Assembly (NCBI GenBank): GCA_049322695.1
Contig: JBMORW010000023.1
Coordinates: forward strand, 1 to 64,000
DNA length: 64,000 nt
Origin: CALGKJ01 sp049322695
Lineage (GTDB): Bacteria > Bacillota > Clostridia > Lutisporales > Lutisporaceae
Reading direction: 5' to 3'
Positions 54,247 to 62,600 of this stretch are shown piece by piece (positions within the stretch are counted from its first letter, which is position 1; every line of letters starts with the position of its first letter). The notes below the pieces were generated by a model. That model saw nothing but the letters and a program-made list of their open reading frames with translations. It was not told the origin of the DNA and ran no database searches. A program made the position numbers and the translations under genes.

Positions 54247-54421
54247 CCACCGGCTACCAGTCTCCAGCATTTAGTAAGACTATGGAGTTTAGGACACAGG
54301 TTGCTGGTTTTAGGAAGGCTGCGAAGAAATTATTAGTACTCGTAACTCGAAACTCATAACCTACTTGAATATAAGAGAAGAAGTGCCGGTGGTTGGAGGC
54401 TCATAGCTGGTGGCCTGGTCG
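54247..54421. repeat. degenerate heptad repeat array E (pcrA-ligA spacer)
   Basis: In one 7-bp register from 54247 the spacer reads CCACCGG, CTACCAG, TCTCCAG and CATTTAG. Later in register come ACAGGTT and GCTGGTT (54296-54309), ACTCGTA, ACTCGAA and ACTCATA (54338-54358), and CGGTGGT, TGGAGGC, TCATAGC and TGGTGGC (54387-54414). The outer units (GCCACCGG at 54246-54253, CCGGTGG at 54386-54392, GGTGGC at 54409-54414) are inverted copies. The array occupies nearly the whole spacer. Confidence 0.6.
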
Positions 54422-54447
54422 ATTATAATGTAAAGGAGCATGGTTAT

Positions 54448-56454
54448 ATGAACATAGATAGTGCGAAGCATAGGATTGCTGAGCTTACTGAGTTGATAAA
54501 CAAGCACAATCATAATTATTATGTGCTTGATAATCCTACAATAAGCGACTACGACTATGACAAGCTTATGAAGGAGCTGCTGTCACTGGAGAATGAATTT
54601 CCTGAGCTGAAGCAGGAGGCTTCACCGAGTCAGAGAGTAGGCGGCAAGGTGCAGGAAGGCTTTAAGGAGGTTGTTCATTCTACTCCGAAGCTGAGTCTGG
54701 GAAATGTTTTTGATGAAAAGGATATAGCGGATTTTGACAGTAGGATAAGGAAAGCACTGGAGGAAGATGTTGAATATGTGCTAGACCTGAAAATAGACGG
54801 ACTTACAGCTGTTCTGAATTATGAGAGCGGCAGGCTGGTGAGAGGTGCTACTAGGGGCGACGGCGTGAGGGGAGAGGATATCACTGAAAACCTGAAAACC
54901 ATCAGGTCAATTCCCCTTGTTCTTACTGAGAAGGTGGATCTGGAGGTAAGAGGCGAGGTATATATGCCTAAAAAAGCCTTTGAAGTCCTGAATGAAAGAC
55001 GCGAGGAGCAGGGAGAGCAGCTTTTTGCCAACCCCAGAAATGCAGCGGCAGGCTCAGTAAGACAGCTGGACAGCAGAATAGCCGCAGAAAGGTCTTTAGA
55101 TATATATGTATTTAATCTGGAAAGCATACAGGGCAAAAGCTTCAACACTCATACAGAAGCACTGGAATATCTGAGAAAGCTTGGTTTTAAGGTCGGCTCT
55201 CAGGTCGAAACATGCAAAAGCTATATTGAAGTTGTGGAAAAATGCAGTCAATGGGCAGAAAAACGAGGAGAACTGCCCTTTGAAATCGACGGACTGGTCA
55301 TAAGTGTCAACAGCTTAAGACAAAGGGATATGCTTGGAACAACAAGCAAAGCGCCCAGGTGGTCAGTAGCCTATAAGTTTCCGCCTGAAAAAAAGAAAAC
55401 AAAGGTAAAGGAAATAATAGTGCAGGTAGGCAGGACAGGAGCATTGACGCCTACAGCAGTATTGGAGCCAGTGAGATTGGCTGGCTCTGTAATAGGAAGA
55501 GCAACCTTGCATAATGAAGACTATATAAGAGATAAAGACATAATGATTGGTGATACGGTAGTGATTCAAAAAGCAGGCGACGTGATACCCGAGGTAGTCG
55601 AAGTAGTAAAGGAAGCAAGAGATGGGACACAAAGCAGCTTCATAATGCCCACAAAATGCCCTGTGTGCGGTTCGGAAACAGTAAGAGAGCAGGGAGAGGC
55701 AGTTACAAAATGTATAAATGCTTCCTGCGAGGCTCAGCTGAGACGACTGCTTTTCCACTTTGTTTCAAGGGATGCCATGAATATTGAAGGTATGGGGCCT
55801 CAGATAATAAATCTGCTGATGGATAATGGCTTCATAAAGGATGCAGCTGACATATATTTACTGAAGAACAGGAAGGAAGAACTTCTGAAGCTTGAAAGAA
55901 TGGGTGAGAAGTCAGTCAACAATCTGCTTGATTCCATTGAAGCTTCAAAAGCAAATCCTTTGGGGAGATTGATATTTGCACTTGGCATAAGAATGATAGG
56001 TCAGAGAGCTTCACAGCTTCTGGCAGACAGCTTTGATGATATTTCTGAGCTGGAATCAGCCTCTTTTGAACGTCTTATACAGATAGATGAAATAGGAGAT
56101 AAGATGGCAGAAAGCATAATAAGCTTTTTCGCACAGGAGCAGAACAAAAAGCTGGTAGAAAAGCTTAAAGAATGCGGGATAAATACAAAAGGCACAAAAA
56201 GAGAAGTAATTGACAATGATTATTTCAAAGGCAAGACCTTTGTACTGACCGGTGCTCTGTCAGGTTATACAAGAGAACAAGCCAAGGACATAATAGAAGG
56301 CTTCGGAGGAAAAGTGTCAGGAAGTGTAAGCAAAAAAACCGATTACGTATTGGCCGGTGAAGATGCAGGATCAAAGCTGATTAAAGCAAATGAACTGGGT
56401 GTAGAAGTAATTAATGAGGAAACCTTCAAGAAATGGAGTAATATTTCATCGTAA
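54448..56454 (+). CDS. ligA: NAD-dependent DNA ligase LigA
   Basis: This 668-residue ligase has the standard order: Ia domain, adenylation domain with the active-site lysine near 115 in DLKIDGLTA, OB fold, a four-cysteine zinc finger (CPVCGSE...CINASC near 403-426), HhH repeats and a C-terminal BRCT domain (about 590-668). GGAGCATG precedes the ATG. It seals nicks in replication and repair. The 180-bp repeat spacer separates it from pcrA. Confidence 0.96.
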   Translation: MNIDSAKHRIAELTELINKHNHNYYVLDNPTISDYDYDKLMKELLSLENEFPELKQEASPSQRVGGKVQEGFKEVVHSTPKLSLGNVFDEKDIADFDSRIRKALEEDVEYVLDLKIDGLTAVLNYESGRLVRGATRGDGVRGEDITENLKTIRSIPLVLTEKVDLEVRGEVYMPKKAFEVLNERREEQGEQLFANPRNAAAGSVRQLDSRIAAERSLDIYVFNLESIQGKSFNTHTEALEYLRKLGFKVGSQVETCKSYIEVVEKCSQWAEKRGELPFEIDGLVISVNSLRQRDMLGTTSKAPRWSVAYKFPPEKKKTKVKEIIVQVGRTGALTPTAVLEPVRLAGSVIGRATLHNEDYIRDKDIMIGDTVVIQKAGDVIPEVVEVVKEARDGTQSSFIMPTKCPVCGSETVREQGEAVTKCINASCEAQLRRLLFHFVSRDAMNIEGMGPQIINLLMDNGFIKDAADIYLLKNRKEELLKLERMGEKSVNNLLDSIEASKANPLGRLIFALGIRMIGQRASQLLADSFDDISELESASFERLIQIDEIGDKMAESIISFFAQEQNKKLVEKLKECGINTKGTKREVIDNDYFKGKTFVLTGALSGYTREQAKDIIEGFGGKVSGSVSKKTDYVLAGEDAGSKLIKANELGVEVINEETFKKWSNISS

Positions 56455-56455
56455 C

Positions 56456-56509
56456 TTCACAAAATCTACATTGTTAGTTCACAAAAAATTCACAAATTTA
56501 AAATATAAT
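56456..56509 (+). promoter_or_regulatory. TTCACA direct repeats with TATAAT (PhoP-box-like)
   Basis: TTCACAAA occurs at 56456, 56478 and 56489, spaced 22 and 11 bp apart, so the copies face the same side of the helix. A TATAAT follows at 56504-56509. TTCACA fits the TT[ACT]A[CT]A half-site of PhoP-type response regulators. It would be a distal promoter for oppA. The rest of the 56455-56820 spacer holds an 8-bp hairpin (56535-56562) and the elements listed next. Confidence 0.45.
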
Positions 56510-56682
56510 TATACTAATTAAAAGTCAAAATTTTCTCAAAATAACAAAAAAAGCATTTTGAGAGTATATGAAGGCTTAGACAGTATTTTATAGCGATGTA
56601 TAAGTATACCGGAAATACCATATTTATCACGCATAAATGCTGCATTTACAGCTAACCATAGATATTTTATTAAGTTAAGGGC

Positions 56683-56702
56683 GTTTTTGTGAACACAAAA
56701 AC
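56683..56702. promoter_or_regulatory. perfect 9-2-9 inverted repeat upstream of the oppA promoter
   Basis: GTTTTTGTG (56683-56691), AA, and CACAAAAAC (56694-56702) form a perfect palindrome ending 1 bp before the -35 hexamer. It is a strong operator candidate for an unidentified regulator of the opp operon. Confidence 0.6.
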
Positions 56703-56703
56703 A

Positions 56704-56732
56704 TTGAAATGTTGTACCTTTTATTGTAATAT
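56704..56732 (+). promoter_or_regulatory. proximal promoter of oppA
   Basis: TTGAAA (56704-56709) and TAATAT (56727-56732) are separated by 17 bp. The start codon is about 90 bp downstream. Confidence 0.5.
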
Positions 56733-56820
56733 AATAATATCTGTGGTTAATTTCATATTCATTACTTTGTAGGCGTTACATTTATATATATGCGCCAAAA
56801 AAAAATAAGGGGGATGAACA

Positions 56821-58503
56821 ATGAAGAAAACATTGGCATTAGTACTTGCTCTATTGCTAGTACTCTCACTCGGTCTTACAGCTTGTCAGCCTAAGCCGGA
56901 GGAAAAACCAGTTACAGACCCAACTCCAACTGAAGCTCCAGCTGAAGAGCCACAAGGACCTAAGATTCTTAGACTGGCTGAAGACGAGCCACCAGCACTT
57001 GATCCACAAATCGCTACTGACGCAGTATCTATCCGTCTTACTAACCTTTTACTTGAAGGTCTTGTAAGAAACCATGACGGTAAGGTACTTCCAGGTATGG
57101 CTGAAAAGTGGGATGTTTCAGCAGATGGTTTAACTTACACATTCCATTTAAGAGATGCTAAGTGGAGTGATGGCAAGCCAGTAACAGCTTATGATTTCGA
57201 ATACAGCTGGAGAAGAATAGTTGATCCTAAGGTTGCATCAGAGTATGCATTCCAAGGCTACTACCTCAAGAACGGTGAAGAGATCAACACTGGCAAGATC
57301 ACTGACCTTACTCAACTCGGAGTTAAGGCTACTGACGAGAAGACATTGGTTGCTACACTTAAGGCTCCATGCTCATACTTCTTGTCACTCTGCGGTTTCG
57401 TTACTTTCCAACCTGCTAGACAAGACAAGGTTGAAGAGTTCAAAGAAGCTTATGGAACAGACGTTGATAAGTATGTAACAAATGGACCATTCTTGTTCAA
57501 AGAGTGGGTACACGATTCACACTTCTCAATCGAAAAGAACCCAGATTACTGGAACAAGGACGCTATAAAGCTTGACAAAATAGAGTACACAATAGTTGTT
57601 GACGCTGCTACAATCATCAACATGTACGAAGCAGGCGACATCGACATGTGCGGTTTAACTGGCGACTATATCCAACAATTCAAGGATAAGGGCAGAGAAG
57701 TTAAGTCATACAGTGACGGTGCAGAGTTCTATCTCGAAGTTAACCACAAGGGTAAGACAGCTGAAACTGGTAAATTCTTAGGCAACAACGATTTCAGATT
57801 AGCACTTGGTTATGCACTTGACAGACAAGCGCTTATCACTGCAATTCTTAAGAATGACTCCAAGCCAGCTACAAGATTCGTACATCCTGACTTAGCAGGT
57901 GTTAACGACAAGTTTGCTAACGAGCATCCATATGAGTTCTGGCCAGCAACAGCTGACCTTGCTAAGGCTAAGGAACACCTTGACAAAGCTCTTGCTGCAA
58001 TAGGAACAACTGCTGACAAGATGCCTACATTCGAGCTTCTTAACTACGAAGGTGACAACGCTAGATTATTCGGCGAAGCACTTCAAGACATGTGGTTAAA
58101 GAACCTTGGTGTAAAGGTTGAAATGAAGCAAATCCAATTTGCTCAAAAGCTTCAAATAGCTACTGACAAGGATTATGATCTTAACTATGCAGGTTGGGGC
58201 CCAGACTACAACGACGCTATGACATTTGTTGATCTGTTTGTAACAGACGGTGGACATAACAACACTAACTGGAGCAATGCTAAGTTCGACGAACTGATCT
58301 ACGGAGCGAAGGTTGAAGCTGACCCAGTTAAGAGAGGCCAAATGATGGCTGAAGCTGAAAAGATATTACTTGAAGGCGTACCATGTATTCCATTATACTT
58401 CAGATACAGAAACTACACTCACCAACCATACGTAACAGGTGTAGTAAGATATCCTATCGGTGCTGACCCAGACTTAGTATACGCTGATATATTACCTCAC
58501 TAA
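56821..58503 (+). CDS. oppA: oligopeptide ABC transporter substrate-binding lipoprotein
   Basis: This 560-residue SBP family 5 protein has a lipoprotein signal (residues 1-21, lipobox LTAC with Cys22) and a proline/glutamate-rich linker (about 24-43). It captures peptides outside the cell for OppBCDF. Typical segments are GLTYTFHLRDAKWSDGKP (about 103-120) and GWGPDYNDAMTF. Codon use differs sharply from the neighbours (almost only CCA for proline, mostly AAC, TTC and AAG), which signals very high expression. GGGGG precedes the ATG. A strong hairpin separates it from oppB. Confidence 0.93.
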   Translation: MKKTLALVLALLLVLSLGLTACQPKPEEKPVTDPTPTEAPAEEPQGPKILRLAEDEPPALDPQIATDAVSIRLTNLLLEGLVRNHDGKVLPGMAEKWDVSADGLTYTFHLRDAKWSDGKPVTAYDFEYSWRRIVDPKVASEYAFQGYYLKNGEEINTGKITDLTQLGVKATDEKTLVATLKAPCSYFLSLCGFVTFQPARQDKVEEFKEAYGTDVDKYVTNGPFLFKEWVHDSHFSIEKNPDYWNKDAIKLDKIEYTIVVDAATIINMYEAGDIDMCGLTGDYIQQFKDKGREVKSYSDGAEFYLEVNHKGKTAETGKFLGNNDFRLALGYALDRQALITAILKNDSKPATRFVHPDLAGVNDKFANEHPYEFWPATADLAKAKEHLDKALAAIGTTADKMPTFELLNYEGDNARLFGEALQDMWLKNLGVKVEMKQIQFAQKLQIATDKDYDLNYAGWGPDYNDAMTFVDLFVTDGGHNNTNWSNAKFDELIYGAKVEADPVKRGQMMAEAEKILLEGVPCIPLYFRYRNYTHQPYVTGVVRYPIGADPDLVYADILPH

Positions 58504-58550
58504 TAATTAGCTGACCCAAGTCAGGGAAAGACACAATTAAATTAATAACT

Positions 58551-58583
58551 GATGAAGGTATATGTTTAACATATACCTTCATC
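58551..58583 (+). other. long perfect hairpin between oppA and oppB
   Basis: A 33-bp nearly uninterrupted palindrome (arms 58551-58566 and 58568-58583) is not followed by a T-run. In opp operons such hairpins often stabilise the oppA message or limit readthrough, giving excess binding protein over permease. Confidence 0.75.
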
Positions 58584-58610
58584 TAGCTTATAAGCAAGTT
58601 TGGATTTATT

Positions 58611-58638
58611 TTCATTTAAAATTCACAAAAAATTCATA
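58611..58638 (+). promoter_or_regulatory. 11-bp-spaced TTCAyw repeats before oppB
   Basis: TTCATT (58611), TTCACA (58622) and TTCATA (58633) are spaced exactly 11 bp apart, like PhoP-type direct repeats and like those upstream of oppA. They abut the oppB ribosome binding site, leaving no room for a promoter downstream, so their role is uncertain. Confidence 0.35.
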
Positions 58639-58661
58639 AAACAAAAAGGGGGTCATTGAGT

Positions 58662-59597
58662 TTGCTTAGATATACTGGAAAGAGATTATTTATATCTCTT
58701 ATCACAATTTGGATTCTTATTACTTTAACCTTCTTCTTAGTTAGACTGCTTCCCGGCGACCCGTTTACTACACAGAGAATGACACCAGAAATAAGAGCAA
58801 ATCTTGAAAAGTACTATGGCTTTGATAAGCCGCTTCCTGTACAATACTTGAAATACCTTGGCAATCTTGCAAAGTTAGATTTAGGTATATCGATGAGATA
58901 TAAGGGGAGATCGGTAAACGGTATACTTGCTGATGCATTCCCTGTTTCAGCAAATTTAGGTATGAGAGCAGTTATATTTGCTGCAACTACCGGTGTTATA
59001 CTTGGAATTATTGCTGCACTTAATAAGGATAAAATACTTGATAAGCTTACTATTTTTATAGCTATTGTAGGGGTATCCATACCAAACTTCGTTATGGCAT
59101 CCTTCTTACAGTATATATTTGGAGTTAAGTTGAAATGGCTCCCCGTTGCCCAGTGGATGGATCCATCAAGAGGCATGGGTATAGAGCATACAATTCTTCC
59201 CGTGCTGTGCTTGGGCTTCGGTACATTGGCTACCTACTCAAGATACATGCGTGCCAGCATGCTTGAGGTAACCACCTCAGAGTATGTAAAGACTGCAAAG
59301 GCAAAGGGTCTTTCTCCCTTACAGGTTACAGTAAGGCATCAAATCAGAAATGCTTTATTACCTATAGTAACGCTGCTTGGTGTTACAATAGCAGTTCTCT
59401 TAACAGGAACCTTCGTTGTAGAGACTGTGTTTGCTATTCCTGGTATGGGCAGGCAGTACGTATTGAGCATAGCTGTAAGAGATTATCCTATGATACTTGG
59501 TCTGACAACCTTCTATGGAACATTTTTGATATTTATGACTTTCTTAACTGACATAATTTATGGTTTAGTCGATCCAAGAATCAGAGTATCGAAGTAA
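58662..59597 (+). CDS. oppB: oligopeptide ABC transporter permease OppB
   Basis: This 311-residue permease has six membrane helices and the OppB pattern: N-terminal LRYTGKRLFISLITIWILIT, LPGDPF (about 33-38) and the EAA loop around TAKAKGLSPLQVTVRHQIRNALLPI. TTG 58662 is preferred (GGGGG 9 nt upstream). TTG 58656 is an alternative. Confidence 0.93.
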   Translation: MLRYTGKRLFISLITIWILITLTFFLVRLLPGDPFTTQRMTPEIRANLEKYYGFDKPLPVQYLKYLGNLAKLDLGISMRYKGRSVNGILADAFPVSANLGMRAVIFAATTGVILGIIAALNKDKILDKLTIFIAIVGVSIPNFVMASFLQYIFGVKLKWLPVAQWMDPSRGMGIEHTILPVLCLGFGTLATYSRYMRASMLEVTTSEYVKTAKAKGLSPLQVTVRHQIRNALLPIVTLLGVTIAVLLTGTFVVETVFAIPGMGRQYVLSIAVRDYPMILGLTTFYGTFLIFMTFLTDIIYGLVDPRIRVSK

Positions 59598-59612
59598 GGG
59601 GGGAGAAGAAGA

Positions 59613-60527
59613 ATGGAGATAAGTAGAGAGCAATTTACCCATGTTGGTACCAATACACAAAAAGCCCAAGCCATTGTCCGACCCAGCATGACATACTGGC
59701 AGGATGCCTGGAGAAGACTTAAAATGAGCAAGGTTACCATGGTATCACTGGGATTGATTATATTATTAATTCTAATGGCAATTGTAGCCCCATTTTTGAC
59801 CAAACACACCTATTATGATAATAATCTTTCCAATATTAACCAAATGCCTAATGCAGAGCACTGGTTTGGTACCGATACACTAGGAAGGGATATGTGGGCT
59901 AGAATATGGGCAGGCGGTAGAATTTCCCTGTTTATTGGATTTGTATGTACTTTCCTGGAAGGAACTATAGGAATGCTGGTAGGCGGTGCTTCAGGTTACT
60001 TCGGCGGAAAGCTTGATATGTTTATAATGAGAACGGTTGACGTACTTATGGGTATACCGGCTCTTATCATTATAATTCTTGTATCAATGGTTATGGGTAC
60101 AGGATTAAATGCAATGATTTTTGCTATAGTTATATCAGGCTGGTTTGCAATGGCCAGACTTGTGAGAGGGCAGGTATTCTCACTTAAGGAACAGGAATTT
60201 GTATTGGCAGCAAAAACTCTTGGTGCAAGCTCCTCAAGACTTATATTAAAGCATTTGATACCTAACTGTCTTGGAGTTATTATAGTCAGCTTGACGTTCC
60301 GTATTCCCGGAAACATATTCTATGAAGCATTCCTTAGCTTTATAGGTCTGGGAGTTCAACCTCCTATGACATCCTGGGGACAGCTGGCAGCAGCTGGAAC
60401 GCTGATTTATCAAACACAGCCGCTGCAAATGTTTTTACCATCAGTAGTAATAAGCTTGACAATGTTATCGTTACAGTTATTAGGTGATGGACTTAGAGAC
60501 GCTCTAGATCCAAAGCTCAGAAAGTAA
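59613..60527 (+). CDS. oppC: oligopeptide ABC transporter permease OppC
   Basis: This 304-residue permease has an N-terminal cytoplasmic extension, six helices, the family motif FGTDTLGRDMWARIWAGGRISL (residues about 86-107; starts at DNA about 59868) and the EAA loop AAKTLGASSSRLILKHLIPN. GGGGGAG precedes the ATG, 15 bp after oppB. Confidence 0.93.
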   Translation: MEISREQFTHVGTNTQKAQAIVRPSMTYWQDAWRRLKMSKVTMVSLGLIILLILMAIVAPFLTKHTYYDNNLSNINQMPNAEHWFGTDTLGRDMWARIWAGGRISLFIGFVCTFLEGTIGMLVGGASGYFGGKLDMFIMRTVDVLMGIPALIIIILVSMVMGTGLNAMIFAIVISGWFAMARLVRGQVFSLKEQEFVLAAKTLGASSSRLILKHLIPNCLGVIIVSLTFRIPGNIFYEAFLSFIGLGVQPPMTSWGQLAAAGTLIYQTQPLQMFLPSVVISLTMLSLQLLGDGLRDALDPKLRK

Positions 60528-60542
60528 GGAGGTGTAGTAGTT

Positions 60543-61559
60543 ATGGAAAAGTTATTAGAAGTAAAGGAATTATATGTTTCCTTTGATACCTATGCAGGAG
60601 AAGTTCAGGCCGTCAGAGGCGTTACATTCGACCTGGGAGTTGCAGAGACATTGGCGATAGTTGGAGAATCAGGCTGTGGAAAAAGCGTTACTGCACAATC
60701 CATAATGAAGCTGATACCTATGCCTCCAGGACGCATAAAGAGCGGAAGCGTATTATTTAATGGCAGAGAAGTTACGAAGCTTACAGAAAAGCAAATGGAA
60801 GCGGTAAGAGGCTCGGAAATGGGTATGATATTCCAGGATCCGATGACTTCCCTTAATCCTACTATGAAAATCGGTAATCAGATAGCAGAAGGTCTTGTAA
60901 AGCACCAGAAGCTGTCAAAGAAGGTAGCTCTTCAGAGAGCTGTTGAAATGCTGAAGATGGTTGGTATTCCTAACCCTGAAAAGAGAGTTAGTCAATATCC
61001 TCATGAGTTCAGCGGCGGGATGAGACAAAGAGCTATGATAGCTATAGCTCTTGCATGTAAGCCAAGACTGCTTATAGCTGACGAACCGACAACAGCATTG
61101 GACGTTACAATACAGGCTCAGATATTGGATTTGATGAGAGAGCTGAAGGAGAAGATTGATACATCAATTATCCTTATAACTCATGACCTTGGTGTTGTTG
61201 CAGACATGGCAGAAAGAATAGTTGTTATGTATGCAGGCAAGGTTGTAGAGCAGGGTACAGTGGACGATATATTCTATAATCCACAGCATCCTTATACATG
61301 GGGTCTCTTGAAATCAGTTCCGAGACTTGATGCAGAAAACAAGGAAGCTCTTATCCCGATTGACGGTACTCCTCCGGACTTGTTTGCACCTCCGGTAGGC
61401 TGTGCATTTGCTGCAAGATGCGAATATGCAATGAAGATCTGCTATGACGCTCAACCAGATATGTCAGAGCTTGGAAATGGTCATGAATGTGCATGTTGGC
61501 TGCAGCATCCGGAAGCTCCGAAGGTTCAAAGACCTGAAGGAATAGGAGGTAGAAGATAA
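60543..61559 (+). CDS. oppD: oligopeptide ABC transporter ATPase OppD
   Basis: This 338-residue ATPase has Walker A GESGCGKS (about 41-48), signature FSGGMRQR (about 157-164), Walker B LLIADEPT and the C-terminal oligopeptide-transporter extension with four cysteines (CAFAARCEYAMKIC and a later Cys), typical of the peptide-ABC cluster domain. The AAGGAGG site precedes the ATG. Its stop overlaps the oppF start (TAATG). Confidence 0.94.
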   Translation: MEKLLEVKELYVSFDTYAGEVQAVRGVTFDLGVAETLAIVGESGCGKSVTAQSIMKLIPMPPGRIKSGSVLFNGREVTKLTEKQMEAVRGSEMGMIFQDPMTSLNPTMKIGNQIAEGLVKHQKLSKKVALQRAVEMLKMVGIPNPEKRVSQYPHEFSGGMRQRAMIAIALACKPRLLIADEPTTALDVTIQAQILDLMRELKEKIDTSIILITHDLGVVADMAERIVVMYAGKVVEQGTVDDIFYNPQHPYTWGLLKSVPRLDAENKEALIPIDGTPPDLFAPPVGCAFAARCEYAMKICYDAQPDMSELGNGHECACWLQHPEAPKVQRPEGIGGRR

Positions 61560-62518
61560 TGGCTGAAGCAAAAACACTTATAGAGGTTAAAAATCTCAAA
61601 AAATACTTCCATGTAGGACATAATGCGGTTTTAAAGGCAGTTGACGGCTTGAACTTTGCAATAAGAGAAGGTGAAACCCTTGGACTTGTTGGAGAATCAG
61701 GCTGCGGTAAGTCCACTACCGGAAGAACTATGATCAGACTGTATGAAGCGACAGCCGGTGAGGTAATATTCGAGGATAAGAATGTCCATAAGCTTAATAG
61801 ATTGGAGCAAAAAGAGTTTACTAAGAAGGCTCAGATGATATTCCAAGATCCATACGCGTCACTTAATCCCAGAATGACAGTAGGTGACATTATTGGAGAA
61901 GGTATAGATATTCATGAATTGTATACCGGAAAAGCAAGGACAGAAAAAATATATGAGCTTTTGAACATAGTTGGACTCAACAACGAGCATGCCAGCAGAT
62001 TTCCTCATGAGTTCAGCGGCGGGCAAAGACAGAGAATAGGTATTGCAAGAGCATTGTCCATAGAGCCACAGTTCATAGTTTGTGACGAGCCTATATCAGC
62101 TCTTGACGTATCTATACAGGCACAGGTAGTCAACCTTTTGATAGAGCTTCAAAGAGAACGTAAGCTTACTTATCTGTTTATCGCTCATGATTTAAGTATG
62201 GTTAAGCACATTTCAGACAGAGTTGGAGTTATGTATTTGGGTACAATGGTTGAAATGACAACAAGCGCAGAACTGTATAAGAATCCGCTGCATCCATATA
62301 CACAGGCTTTGCTTTCAGCTATACCTGTTCCAGACCCTGAATTTGAGAGAAATAGACAGAGAATACTGCTTCAGGGAGATGTACCAAGTCCGATAAATCC
62401 TGCACCCGGCTGCAGATTTAAAGCAAGATGCAGATATGCAAAAGACATATGCGGACAAGAAATGCCTGAGTTCAGAGAAGTGAGTAAGGATCATTTTGTA
62501 GCTTGCCATATAGTATAA
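61559..62518 (+). CDS. oppF: oligopeptide ABC transporter ATPase OppF
   Basis: This 319-residue ATPase has Walker A GESGCGKS (about 43-50), signature FSGGQRQR (about 145-152), Walker B FIVCDEP and the C-terminal cysteine extension (CRFKARCRYAKDIC). GGAGG lies in the end of oppD. It completes oppABCDF, which fits a peptide-fermenting lifestyle with the histidine degradation genes of this window. Confidence 0.94.
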   Translation: MAEAKTLIEVKNLKKYFHVGHNAVLKAVDGLNFAIREGETLGLVGESGCGKSTTGRTMIRLYEATAGEVIFEDKNVHKLNRLEQKEFTKKAQMIFQDPYASLNPRMTVGDIIGEGIDIHELYTGKARTEKIYELLNIVGLNNEHASRFPHEFSGGQRQRIGIARALSIEPQFIVCDEPISALDVSIQAQVVNLLIELQRERKLTYLFIAHDLSMVKHISDRVGVMYLGTMVEMTTSAELYKNPLHPYTQALLSAIPVPDPEFERNRQRILLQGDVPSPINPAPGCRFKARCRYAKDICGQEMPEFREVSKDHFVACHIV

Positions 62519-62530
62519 ATACTTTATAGG

Positions 62531-62556
62531 AAAAGCCTCCTGGGAGGCTTTTTCTA
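62531..62556 (+). terminator. terminator of the opp operon
   Basis: AAAGCCTCC and GGAGGCTTT (62532-62551) form a tight stem followed by TTTCTATA. Confidence 0.85.
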
Positions 62557-62600
62557 TAAACAAATAAGTAACAGAAAATAACATATTGTGGGGTGGCATA

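Noticed and set aside
26941..54421. Heptad arrays as CRISPR or as one transposed MITE family
   Set aside because: There are no uniform 23-37 bp repeats with unique spacers, no cas genes, no shared full-length consensus between arrays and no target-site duplications.
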